Below the pieces are notes generated by a model that saw only the letters and a list, made by a program, of their open reading frames with translations, ran no database searches and had not been told where the DNA came from. A stretch of DNA of 64,000 nt from Silene latifolia (taxonomy: Eukaryota; Streptophyta; Magnoliopsida; Caryophyllales; Caryophyllaceae): NCBI RefSeq assembly GCF_048544455.1, contig NC_133537.1, positions 150,638,058 to 150,702,057 of the forward strand, written 5' to 3'. Positions 10,879 to 21,365 of this stretch are shown here, piece after piece (the stretch's first letter is position 1; every line of letters starts with the position of its first letter). The translations under genes were made by a program, and so were the position numbers.

Positions 10879-11784
10879 TTGTTTAATTTTGGCATGTCTA
10901 GGAGATCACAAGGCGATATTTTGCCTATTAATTCTGAGATTGAAAGAAGCTTGACCAACATTAGAAGAACTGTTAGAGGAACTTCAACAAGTTCGGGTAT
11001 TGGAGAACTTGTGGACATTGGTATCATCCATTCAGATAGTGTTGAGTTTACCAACCCTTTTGCAAGACAAGGAGAGGAGAACCCAATTCAAAACCAACCA
11101 CAAAATCAACCCACAATGCCTAAATTTTCATCTCATTCCGTACCAATCGAGGAGAACCTACCAAATGTTACTCCAACACCACCCCACTTGACCGGTAATT
11201 TCATTGCTAAATCCGCATTCATACAATTAGTTGAGGGAAGTCAATTTGGAGGGATGCCTAGTGAAGATCCTCATCTACACATGGAAACTTTTTGTAACTA
11301 TTGTGATGCAATTTCCCAAACGGGGGTAACTCAAGACCAAATTCGATGGGTATTATTTCCTTTTTCTTTGATCGGAGCCGCAAAGCAATGGTTAAAGAGC
11401 CTAGACAAGGCCACTCTTGGAATTGATTCATGGAAGAAGTTAGAACTTGCCTTTTACAAAAAGTTCTATCCTCCGGAGAAGACTAACATGTTAAGATCCC
11501 AAATCACCGGATTCAAGCAAAGATATGAAGAGTCTCTATATGAGGCTTGGGAGAGATTCAAAGATACATGTCACTCTTGTCCTCATCATGGGCTAAGCGA
11601 ATGGTTTCTTGTTCAACAATTTTGGAATGGGTTGTATGAAGACTCAAGGAATGTGCTCAACATGGGTTCTAATGGAAGATTCACCGAGGTAGATGACAAC
11701 CAAACTTGGGCAAAGATAGAGGAGATAGGCCAAGAAAAGATACTAGGGGAGGGAAACATGAAGTTGACTCTGTCACACAATTGA
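10879..11784 (+). pseudogene. gag: Element B gag, N-terminal part
   Basis: This frame encodes the capsid part of a Ty3/gypsy Gag. The likely start is the Met of MSRRSQ at about 10894. Residues about 105-235 match the plant retrotransposon gag domain, with the W-L-F-P-F-S-L-I-G, A-K-Q-W-L and F-Y-K-K-F-Y-P-P signatures. The frame is lost near 11735-11760, where an indel shifts reading, and the remaining Gag continues in another frame from about 11745. The protein is about 78% alike by eye to the F copy at 19294. Gag would assemble virus-like particles in the cytoplasm; this copy is broken. Confidence 0.88.
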
Positions 11785-12170
11785 GTGCCGATTTGGGTGC
11801 CCAACTAAGCGCCCATATTGACACAATGAACTTGAAGTTTGAGAAAGCCATAGCCAAGATGAATGAAGCTTCTCAATCACGCAAGCATCATGTCAATGCC
11901 ATGGTGGGAACATCTTCTACTCCAAATGGAGTGTGTGAGAATTGTGGAACTTTGGGACATGATCAACAAGAGTGTAGGGGCACAAGTGAGCAAGTGAATG
12001 CTTTCCAAGCATACAAGAATGGCACCCCTTATTCCAAATATTATAATGAAAACACCAAATTTCACCCGAACTTCTCATACAAAAGCCAAAATGTTCAAAA
12101 CCCTCAACTAACATACACCCCACCTCCAATGAGAAATCCTACTCAAAGACCATACTTCAACCAAAACTAA
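11706..12170 (+). pseudogene. gag: Element B gag, nucleocapsid part
   Basis: The shifted continuation of Gag, real from about 11745 onward. It has one CCHC zinc knuckle, CENCGTLGHDQQEC, at about 11934-11975, which would bind genomic RNA. An Asn/Gln/Tyr/Pro-rich tail follows. It ends at a TAA (12168-12170) where F has CAA, consistent with a C-to-T nonsense change. Confidence 0.85.
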
Positions 12171-12824
12171 CCCTCTTACAATCAATCCAATGACCATGCT
12201 TTTGATGTTCAAAAACCGATCCTCCAAATGCAAAAGAGCCAACAAGATTTATTTGCTCAAATGAAAAGAGATAGCCAAGCCAAAGACACTACCATCAACA
12301 ATATCCTTGCTCATATCAAAATATTAGAAACACAATTGTCCCAAATGGCCTCTTCAAGTTCCCAAAGACAAAAAGGACAATTACCTCCTCAAGGTAATCC
12401 TTCTAAAAGACATGAGACCATCAATGCCATTCACTAGAGAAGTGGTACAAGATATGAGGGACCTAAGATGCCAATTGAAGAGAATATTGTTGAGGAAAAT
12501 GACAAGAAAAGTGATGTGATAGAACCATTGAGGAGAAATCCTAAGGTGGTAGAGCCAACTACCAATGACTCATAGAAGAAGAGAAATGAAGAGAAGGCCA
12601 AAGAGGTTGAGAAAGAGCCTATTGTGATTCGACTTCCGTTTCCAAGTCGACAAACCAAGCCAAGCTTGATGAGCAACTTGGAAAGTTCATGGAGATTGTG
12701 AAGAACCTAGAGGTTTCTATACCATTCGCGGAGTTGATCAACCATGTTCCGGCCTATGCAAAATACATGAAAGACATCTTTACCAAGAAGAAGTCCATAA
12801 GGAAGTTGGAAACCATTGCCTTCA
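12171..12824 (+). pseudogene. Element B gag-protease linker, decayed
   Basis: Matches F from about 29640 to 30265: first a Gln/Lys-rich segment (LQMQKSQQDLFAQMKRDSQ), then an acidic linker, then IVIRLPFPSRQ and the NHVPAYAKYMKD block. Stops at 12435 and near 12574 and a further shift after 12650 break the frame. It is cut at 12824 by element E, just before the protease. Confidence 0.75.
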
Positions 12825-13161
12825 TGTAATACCCCGTATTTTGATAATAATTTATGAGAATAATTTATTTAATTTAAATAATTAATTAATGGAATTTTTA
12901 ATAATAATTGCAAATAAGATGTTAATTAAATAATAAAGTAAGTAAGGAAGCAAGTCGGGAATTGAGCTTAGCTAGTAATAAGGCCTTGGGCCGTGTGAAA
13001 TAGATATGGGCTGATTATAATAGGCCCAATGTGAGTGGTAGTCGGGATTTGAAACAGGATTTAATAATAAAATAATAAGTATAATAATATGGTAATTCTT
13101 AATAATAATTAGAAAAGGCAATAGTTTCCTAATTGACATCATATACTCCCTAAACCTAGAC

Positions 13162-13169
13162 TATAAATA
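13162..13169 (+). promoter_or_regulatory. LTR E1 TATA box
   Basis: TATAAATA about 340 bases into the LTR. It is kept at 16683-16690 in LTR E2 and 48449-48456 in LTR E3. Confidence 0.6.
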
Positions 13170-13379
13170 GATAATAAATCTGAAAAATAATAATTCACAA
13201 AGAAAGAAGAAGGAGATTTAAGAGACGGAAGGAGCAATTAACGATAAAAGGTAAGACCGTCGTAATTTATGTTTTTATCGTCTTAATCTATTAAGTTATA
13301 GTTTATACACCGTATAGACCACCGTAATACACGCCACTGACCTTAGTAGTTACCTTTGACCACCGTGATGCTATTAAGA

Positions 13380-14290
13380 TTGTTTTTGACCATCGTTGAC
13401 CACCGTGGGTGGCGGTTTAGGCGTCTCAAAGGTGGTTGCTGTGGATAATTAAGACGGGTTTTAACCCATGTATACATGACGACTTGACCTGGGACTTGGG
13501 TGGTTGATCTTGTCGGCGGTGGGTGGTCCTACTGGTGGTGTTGGGGTGGTGTGTCATGGTGGTTGGTATGGTGGCTGTTAAGGAAGGTGGCCGTTTGGGT
13601 GTTTGTGCATTAGAAGGGTTGTGCATCATTTCTCGGTGGTCGTGGGGTGTTGTGACAGGTCGTGGATAGTGGTGGGACCACCGTGGGTGAAGGGAGACCA
13701 CGGTGGTGGCCACTAGCTCTCGGGGTGGTGGTTTGGTTGTTAGTGTCGGGTTTTGAAGGGATGGTTATGGCGTGAAGGGTTGAGGGTTTGGGGGTGGTTT
13801 GGCAGGTGGTTATGGGTTGCTGGGGGTGCTGGGTATGGTGGAGGATGATGGTGACATGTAGTGGTGGTCGTGGTCGTATGTATTATAGCTTGAACGCGGT
13901 GTTTGGATGTCGGGTTTTCGGTAATGGTGATGTTGTGCTTGTGGTTGTTAGGGCGTCAGTTTGTGGCGGTTGGAGGCAGTTGTAGCTGGGGTTTGGGGCG
14001 TGGTTGGGTGGCTAGAAGAGGAGACTCATGGTGGGGCAGGTGACAGAGGTGGTTGTGTCGGGTTGTGGGTGTATAAATGGTGTTGTTGGTAGTGTCGTGG
14101 TGTGTAGTTGTTTCACTAGTCATGTGTGGTGGTAATTATGGGCACTGACCACCATGGCTGGGATGGGAAGAGTAGGTGGTCCACGGTGGTGTGTGAGGAC
14201 GGAGGGTGCCATAAGTGTGGTGGTGGTTTGAGGGGTTGTTTTTGAGGTAGTGGTTGCATTGTGTAATGTGAAACGGGTTGTGGAAGAAGT
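13380..14290 (+). repeat. G/T-skewed GGTGG-rich block in LTR E1
   Basis: About 900 bases dominated by GTGG, GGTGGT and GGGTTG words, with very few C on the plus strand. The block recurs in E3 (48660-49590) and in part in E2 (16900-17335). Runs of two to four G at short spacing could form G-quadruplexes in the non-template strand or the RNA. No coding reading is plausible on either strand. Confidence 0.8.
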
Positions 14291-14950
14291 GTTATCACGT
14301 GAATTGAATTACGTGGGTGGCATTATTATATTGTGGAATTGTTAGTCGGGTTTCCATATTTGTTAAGACGGGTTTATTTGGGTGTTAACAAGGGTTGTGG
14401 GAAGTCAGGTTTTTAATATAATGACTCCATATTAGTTGTATAATTAATTTATAATTGATAAAATAATAGTTTGGGTTGTTGTAAGACGGGATTTAACTAA
14501 TGGTTTGAGACGGGTTTTTAATGGGTAATTTACGTAGTAAATGAATTATTGTAATTAATGAGTAATTAGTAATTAATTATATGAAAAATATAATTAAAGC
14601 AATTAAACTATAATTAACTTAATTACTTAAAGAATCGAATAATTAATAATTAAATTATAATTATTTATGTTAGGTGACAGAATTGTTGAGAAGCCTTATT
14701 TAGATTTCTATTTATTGGGTTGTTGTATACGAAGTATTTGCTTGTCAGGTAGGAATTTCCTACTCAACTCGGGTTTTATTGTTAAGTGAATGTATATTTA
14801 ATTGTGACGGTTTATGAGATTAATGTTAATATTGTGATTTATTATTGAAGATAGAGTATTTGTGTATGCTAAGATTTTGGCTCAGCTGTATGACGAGATT
14901 GTTATTGAGTATTTGTTGTTGGTTATATTTTGTATGGAGAGTCGATTATT

Positions 14951-15155
14951 CAGTTGAGCATAACACGGAGGGTGTTACTGCCAGTTGTGCATAGCGAGTG
15001 ATCGTTACTGCCAGATGTGCATAGTAAGTAATTACTACTGCCAGAGATAGTTGTGCATAGTAAGTAATTACTACTGCCAGTTGAGCATGGTATGAGAGTA
15101 CCACTACCAGTTGAGTTGAGCATAACACGGTGGTAAGGGGGTTGTGCTACTACCA
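14951..15155 (+). repeat. Tandem hairpin array in LTR E1
   Basis: Six units of about 30 bases share CAGTTG(A/T)GCA at the start and CT(G/A)CC at the end, but the middle differs. In units 1 to 5 the middle is an inverted repeat: TAACAC/GTGTTA, TAGCGA/TCGTTA, TAGTAA/TTACTA (twice) and TGGTAT/GTACCA, with loops of four or five bases. Unit 6 pairs AGCATAAC with GTTGTGCT. The changes keep pairing, allowing G-U. The same array is at 52132-52335 in E3. Confidence 0.85.
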
Positions 15156-15613
15156 GTGACGTAAATGAGTTGTACGAATGAAGTGATGAGAACTTGAAGG
15201 ATGTCTATTTTGGTTGGATTATTATTGTTGTTTGGTTATTCCTACTCAACCTCGTGGTTGACCGTTTATTCTTTAACACCTGTGATGAACCATAATGGGG
15301 AGCAGATTTGACACGTACTAAAGATTAGCTGACTTGGGAGCTATAGGATGCGTGAGGACTTGGCCAGTCTACCTAGAAGTATAGACCATATAGATTATTT
15401 AATCACTTATTTTATTTCCGCTGCGAGTTGTAATTATTTTATATTATGTTTTAGTTGGTTAAGTTGTAATAAACATGTAATCACTAAGTTTTAATTTAAA
15501 GTACTTTGGTGAGTTGGACTTTGTTATTCACTACCTCGGGAAACCGAGATGGTAATGCTCTTATTTACTTGGGATGTCTAGCTAAAGACTCCTAAATAAA
15601 TTGGGGTGTTACA

Positions 15614-16349
15614 AAGTGGTATTAGAGCAAAACGATCCTCAGGCCTAACCAATGAACAATAATGAACTTAAGCTGTGTCTAAATAAAATGAACCCCGGGT
15701 AGAAACTGTTAGGAGCCCCTCTTAGTGCGGTTATTAATGATTTTTAGAAGATGTAACATGTTTTCTTTACCTTGAAAAAAAAATGTAAGTTTTGTTCTTA
15801 TCTTTTGCACATTGATATTTTGACGTTGTAAATTATGTGAAGTAGAATGACATGTCTAGTGATATGCGAAATGTGTTGACCTAAACCTATATACAGTATA
15901 TAATTACATTAATTGCATCCATTTTTAAAGTTAGACTTCGTTAGTGAGAAATAGACGCACAAGTAATAGAAAAAATATTATTAATTCGAAGATTATTGTT
16001 ATTCATCAGTTGATGTTGTGTTAATGATAATAGTTGTCTTATGTTACAATGTGTATTACATGTTTTGTGATGTTACAAAAAATGACTTGTTATTCCTGTT
16101 GTTTGATATCCCGAACTTCGAGGACGAAGTTTATTTTTAGGGAGAAGGAATGTGATACTACAAATGTTTTGAATTATTTTTTAGGCATATTTTGATGAGT
16201 ATGATATAATTTGATAATGACTAACTAAATTGATTATGTTGCTATGATCATAAGTTGGAATGAAGATTTAGTTGTGTGGATGTTTATAATTGTTGTTGTG
16301 GTAGTTGTGGGCGAACTTTGGGACGAAGTTCATTTTAAGGGGGGAAGAC
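15614..16349 (+). mobile_element. Element E internal domain 1
   Basis: A 736-bp non-coding internal domain between LTR E1 and LTR E2. The primer site TGGTATTAGAGC (15617-15628) fits initiator-Met tRNA with one change. The 3' end is a purine run (AAGGGGGGAAGAC) next to LTR E2. It equals internal domain 2 minus about 0.85 kb, with the junction near 15733. It holds the upstream polypurine-like duplicate at 16112-16158. Confidence 0.85.
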
Positions 16350-17440
16350 TGTAATACCCCGTATTTTGATAATAATTTATGAGAATAATTTATTTAATTT
16401 AAATAATTAATTAATGGCATTTTTAATAATAATTGCAAATAAGATGTTAATTAAATAATAAAGTAAGTAAGCAAGCCGGGAATTGAGCTTAGCTAGCAAT
16501 AAGGCCTTGTGCCGTGTGAAATAGATATGGGCTGATTATAATAGGCCTAGTATGAGGGGTAGTCGGGATTTGAAACGGGATTTAATAATAAAATAATAAG
16601 TATAATAATATGGTAATTCCTAATAATAATTATAAAAGGAAATAGTTTCCTAATTGTCATCATATACTCCATAAACCTAGACTATAAATATATAATAAAT
16701 CTGAAAAATAATAATTCACAAAGAAAGAAGAAGGAGATTTAAGAGACGGAAGGAGCAATTAGCGATAAAAGGTAAGACCGTCGTAATTTATGTTTATATC
16801 GTCTTAATCTATTAAGTTATCGTTTATACACCGTATAGACCACCGTTATACACGACACTGACCTTAGTTGTTACCTTTGACCACCGTGATGCTATTAAGA
16901 CTGTTTTTGACCATTGTTGACCGCCGTGGGTGGCGGTTTATGCGTCTAAAAGGTGGTTGCCGTGGGTAATTAAGACGGGTTTTAACCCATGTATACATGA
17001 CGACTTGACTTGGGACTTTGGTGGTTAATCGTGTCGGCGGTGGGTGGTCCTACTGGTGGTGTTGGGGTGGTGTGTCGTGGTGGTTGGTACGGTGGCTATT
17101 AAGGGAGGTCGCCGTTTGGGTGTTTGTGCATTAGAAGTGTTGTGCGTCATTTCTGGGTGATCGTGGGGTGTCGTGATAGGTCGTGGATAGTGGTGGGACC
17201 GCCGTGGGTGAAGGGAGAGCACGGTGGTGGCCACTGGCTGTCGGGGTGGTGGTTTGGTTGTTAGTGTCGGGTTTTGAAGTGATGGTTTTGGCGTGAAGGG
17301 TTGAGGGTTGTGGGGGTGGTTTGGCAGCTGGTTATGGGTTTTGACCGTGTATTCGTGAACACTTGTGATGAACCATAATGGGGAGTAGATTTGACAGGTA
17401 GTAAAGATTAGCTGACTGAGGAGCTATGGGATGCGTGAGG
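16350..17440 (+). repeat. Element E LTR 2, left part (internally deleted)
   Basis: Follows LTR E1 to about 17338 and then jumps to the equivalent of 15260 in E1, a deletion of about 1.45 kb that removes the rest of the G/T block and the hairpin array. Both deletion ends carry a GGTT word, which suggests microhomology-mediated loss. Element F is inserted at 17441 after TGAGG. The LTR resumes at 37514. Confidence 0.9.
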
Positions 17441-17796
17441 GGATGTGACCAATATTTGAGCATATTTAGTCCCCGAATTAGCCTCGTTCCTATGCTTCTT
17501 AGTGCATATTTGGGTCATTTACTATCTTTAGTCCTTTATTTTGCATATCCTTTGAGGTTTTGTTCCCTTGGTAAGAGAGGAGTGCATACCTTGCATTTTC
17601 ATTGCAAAATAGAGCTAAATTGATCGAATCTAACGACCAAGCATCAAAGTGAAGACAAGACTAGAAGGCCTTTGTAAATAATGAAGTATATGGACAATGA
17701 TGAAGAAGATCCTTGCATCTCTGACACGATCTCGGAGGATTGTTGGAAGAAGCAAAGAAGGAAAGAAGAAAAAGCTCACTGGACTGGAATCCGCTC

Positions 17797-17908
17797 GTCC
17801 CAGCATCGGGCCGCTCGTCCAAGAGCTCCACAATCCGAGCGTCCCACCTACCAAGCCGCTCGTCCACCACCTGCACAATCCGCTCGCCCCGACCTTTTGG
17901 ACGCTCGG
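17797..17908. repeat. CCGCTCGTC motif array, LTR F 5' copy
   Basis: Seven copies of CCGCTCGTCC or its inverse CCGAGCGTCC about 15-25 bases apart, ending about 145 bases before the TATA box. Confidence 0.85.
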
Positions 17909-18052
17909 ATTGTTCTCCAGTGCAGCCCGGCTTCTTCTTGTTCTACTCGGGATGCACATCTTTCTTCGAGAGGAGCATTTCCTCAACTTTTCTTAAGGAC
18001 TTAATCGTCATTTAAGCCCTTAGTAACCCTAATTTGTGTCCCTAATCCCCAT

Positions 18053-18060
18053 TATAAATA
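18053..18060 (+). promoter_or_regulatory. LTR F TATA box (5' copy)
   Basis: TATAAATA within CCCCATTATAAATACCCC. The same context is in the 3' LTR at 36408-36415 and, reversed, in LTR A. Confidence 0.65.
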
Positions 18061-19158
18061 CCCCATTATACTAATTAGATTATCATGTTCTTCTCATCAA
18101 TATTTAATGTAGTCTATATTATTCTAATCTCTCTTTAATCTTGTAATCAACTTTTAATCAAGTATTAATACAAATCTCATTTACTAAATTTCTTTATTGT
18201 TCATCCTTTATTTTGGGTAATTGAAGATTATTTGGGTTTACTTGGAGGATTGACAACCTTCCAATCATTCATCAAGTACTTCTATTATTCTTTGCTTATT
18301 AATTTGGAATTATCATTAGGTATAATTCTCTTAATCCCTTTTTAATTATTGTTAATCATCTTTACTTATTCATCATGTTTTGCTTTGTTGATATGATTGA
18401 CAACCTTGTTAACATGTTAAACTTGATAATGAGTGAGTAGTTTCCTTAACTAGGGTTAACGGGGAATTAGGGGAAACCAACATGGGGGGATGATTCATGC
18501 TTAATCTAATATGTTCACATAATTTATTTGCTTGCTTGTTGTGATCTCAACTTATGCACATGTTATGTTTGATGAAATGCGAGCCTATGAATCCTTGTAT
18601 TTTTTACTCATCACTTATCTTTTCAATGAGACTTGTAAGACATAAACTAACTCGAGTCTCATTAGACCATGCATATAGTTGAGTAGGGAGGATTAAGTCG
18701 ACTTGTAGGTGTTGTACAATCTAATCGATTCGGCTCCGGGACCCAAACCTTCCTAGGATTGTAAGATATAAACCAACTCGATCCTATCACAACAATAATT
18801 GCTTGCTTATAACTTGAGAATATGTTTGTATGATCAATTCCCATGAATCCCCTATGAACCCATGACACCCTAGTGCTTTTAATCAATTGTTTACATCTCA
18901 TTTTAGTCATATTGCTTGTTTACTTTTATTGTTATTTAATTTAGTGATCTTCTTATCTCAACCCAAATTGTGACACCCCTAGACACCACTACTTGCAATC
19001 GAAAATCCTACATCAATACCCGTCCCTTGGGATCCGACCTTTACTTGCCTCTTTACTAATAGTAGAGTTGTTTGTGAAGATTATAAATATTGTTTTGGTC
19101 TAGGTACTCCTAACGGCAAGTAACCGAAATATAAGCTAAGAAAGCGACCGACCAAAAA

Positions 19159-19176
19159 TGGCGCCGCTGCCGGGGA
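19159..19176 (+). promoter_or_regulatory. Element F primer-binding site (tRNA-Asp type)
   Basis: TGGCGCCGCTGCCGGGGA, four A residues after the LTR end, with one change from the B and A sites. Confidence 0.9.
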
Positions 19177-19281
19177 CGGTGTTAACTTGATTTGATTTTC
19201 TTTAATTGTTATTAGTTGCGTCTTTCTTTGCCTTAGGGAAGTAAAACTCCTCAAGGTTTGTTCTAATTATTTTTGAGTTGA

Positions 19282-20097
19282 TTGATATTTTGCATGTCTA
19301 GAAGATCACAAGGTAACTTGTTACCCATTGACCACGAAATTGAAAGGACTTTGACAACCAATAAAAGACTTGCTAGAAATACTTTGAGAGGTATTGCTGA
19401 GGTTGTAGATATTCAACCAAATACTCTTGAGTTCATCAACCCTTTTGCAAGAGAAGGTGAGGAGAACCCCACACAAAATCAACCACACAATCAACCCACA
19501 ATGCCTAAGTTTTCATCACATTCCGTACCAACCGAGGAGAACCTACCCAATGGTACTCCCACACCACAACACTTAACCGGAAATTTTATTGCAAAATCCG
19601 CATTTTTCCAATTAGTCGAAAGAAGCCAATTTGAGGGGATGCCTAGTGAAGACCCTCATTCTCACATGAAGACTTTTTGTGACTATTGTGATGCGATTTC
19701 ACAAACCGGAGTGACTCAAGACCAAATTCGATGGGTCTTATTTCCTTTTTCTCTAATTGGTACCACGAAACAATGGTTAAAGAGCCTTGATAAGGCTACT
19801 ATTGGAATTGACTCTTGGAAGAAGTTGGCTCTAGCTTTCTACAAAAAGTTCTACCCTCCGGAAAAGACTAACATGCTAAGAGCCCAAATCACGAGTTTTA
19901 AGCAAAGGGACGAAGAATCTTTGTATGAAGCTTGCGAGCGATTCAAAGGAACTTGTCGCTCATGCCCTCATCATGGACTTAGCGAGTGGTTCTTGGTACA
20001 ACAATTTTGGAATGGTCTTTATGAAGACTCCCGAAACATTCTCAACATGGGATCAAATGGTATGTTCACCGAAGTTGACGATAATTAAACTTGGAAC
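19282..20097 (+). pseudogene. gag: Element F gag, N-terminal part
   Basis: The likely start is the Met of MSRRSQ at about 19294. The capsid domain spans about residues 90-220 with the same signatures as B (W-L-F-P-F-S-L-I-G, K-Q-W-L-K-S-L, F-Y-K-K-F-Y-P-P). A TAA at 20086-20088 stands where B has CAA. Element G is inserted after 20097, and the same reading frame continues at 29154 on the far side. The insertion itself therefore did not shift the frame of the flanks; the stop and the insertion are separate lesions. Confidence 0.88.
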
Positions 20098-21365
20098 TGT
20101 TGGAATATGTGTCCTCCGACAATAATGCGATCACGACTGTTGATCATGATGATCACATGTTTAAGTCTCATTTTGAAGAATACAATTGGGAAGTATTTTT
20201 ACTATCAACTGGTCAACATATATCGGTAATGACTGGCTGACTAGAGTTTGACATTACTGTCGTGCGACGGTGGTGATCAGTTGATCCCCTAGGTCATACC
20301 TATAGGGCAACACTCTTAATTGATCATTTAATTAATCGTATAGCGTTACGAGTTAATTAAATTACTTGAAAATTGACGGACGATTTTGGAAGTAAATTTT
20401 AAGTATCACATTGAAATTTGATTAAATGAGATACGGTCTGAGTAATCGAATTGTATCATTGCTCAGATGAAATTATTGTTTAAGGAAACAATTAAATTTG
20501 AATGAATTATTATAAATACAATTTGTTGTGATTTATAATTGGTAAAATATTTTGGTACAAGTAATTATGAATTACTAAAGTCAATTTATTACATGACATA
20601 TTTTTATTAATACGTTGATTTTTAATATGTTAAAAATACATAACAATTCTATGTAACATGTGACATGTGACATATTGACAAATTGACAAAGATAAAATGG
20701 AATCCATTTTATCCTCATATGGACCGAAATATTGGGCGTGATTAACAATTTATATAATGTTAATTAAGACTAGTGGAATACATGATTATTTCTCTACAAT
20801 AGACATGCATACCTAGTGTCTTTTGTGGAAGAGCACCAAGCCCATGCATTGGCCATCCCACACCCTCCTACCCGGTTTCCCATAGAAAAGAACAAGTGTC
20901 TTTTGCTTAAAATATGATCATTCACTACATGCTTAAGTGTGTGATAATATTATTCATTCATCTTATCAAAAAATATTTTTAGAGAGATAAAAATATTTTC
21001 CTTCCTTCCTCTTCCTCCTACCCGGTTTTAGGAGACAAAAACCAAAATTATTTTGGGTCAATTTTTCTTACAAATTTAGTATTGTAATAGTATTTATAAT
21101 ATTGATTTAAATTAAGAGTAAGCTTTGGGTATAAATCCTTGGGAGAGATCCTACACTTGGGTCTTTGTTCATCCAAAATGAAAGCTCAAGAACAAGAGAG
21201 AAGGAGATCTCTCTTGTGCCCTAAAACCGAAAATCCAATGTAAGATGATGGTTTCTTCCTTATATTGTTTATTAGTTTGCATGCATAAGATCATTTGTTA
21301 ATTTTATGACAAATTAAATTATAACATATATGAATATACAAGTATATAGATCTACTTTTCCTTCA
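20098..21365 (+). repeat. Element G 5' LTR
   Basis: Starts TGTTGGAATATG and ends TTTCCTTCA; matches 27881-29148 with a few substitutions. It contains a TATAAAT near 21130. The following primer site (CGGTATCAAGAGGC, 21368-21381) is an imperfect version of the initiator-Met tRNA site seen cleanly in H. Confidence 0.95.

Larger units (their letters stand above)
9795..12824 (+). mobile_element. Element B, left arm (oldest retrotransposon layer)
   Basis: Partial 5' LTR, primer site and gag-protease coding region of a plus-strand element of the same family as F. Insertion of E at 12825 interrupts it; the CTTCA at 12820-12824 is repeated at 52795-52799, where B resumes for 196 bp before J cuts it again. 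C interrupts its LTR on the left. No 3' LTR of B is visible. Confidence 0.85.
12825..15613 (+). repeat. Element E LTR 1 (complete, 2789 bp)
   Basis: The only uninterrupted LTR of E. In order it holds an AT-rich start, TATAAATA at 13162-13169, a strongly G/T-skewed 0.9-kb block (13380-14290), an AT-rich block, the hairpin array (14951-15155), and an end at GGTGTTACA. The primer site follows directly. The many open frames on the minus strand of the G/T block are composition artefacts. Confidence 0.95.
17441..19154 (+). repeat. Element F 5' LTR
   Basis: Paired with 35762-37508. The first base is changed (GGATGTGACC instead of TGATGTGACC); it ends CGACCGACCA. The motif array (17797-17908), TATAAATA (18053-18060) and the R-U5 blocks shared with A and B follow in order. 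The 5' LTR lacks a short stretch present in the 3' LTR near 36285-36315. Open frames at 17681-18004 and 36011-36340 are the array read through, not genes. Confidence 0.93.

Noticed and set aside
13426-14298. Minus-strand ORFs with Thr/His/Pro-rich products (also at 17025-17234, 48704-49000 and 49171-49586)
   Set aside because: They are the complement of the G/T-skewed block in LTR E. The composition alone removes stops, and the frames recur only because the LTRs are copies.
14951-15155. CRISPR-like array
   Set aside because: Units are directly adjacent with no unique spacers, lie in an LTR in a plant genome, and have no cas genes.
17681-18015. Overlapping 90-118 codon ORFs on both strands in LTR F (repeated at 35951-36351)
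   Set aside because: They arise from the GC-rich CCGCTCGTC array in the LTR, in several frames at once, with no domain and no conserved start.
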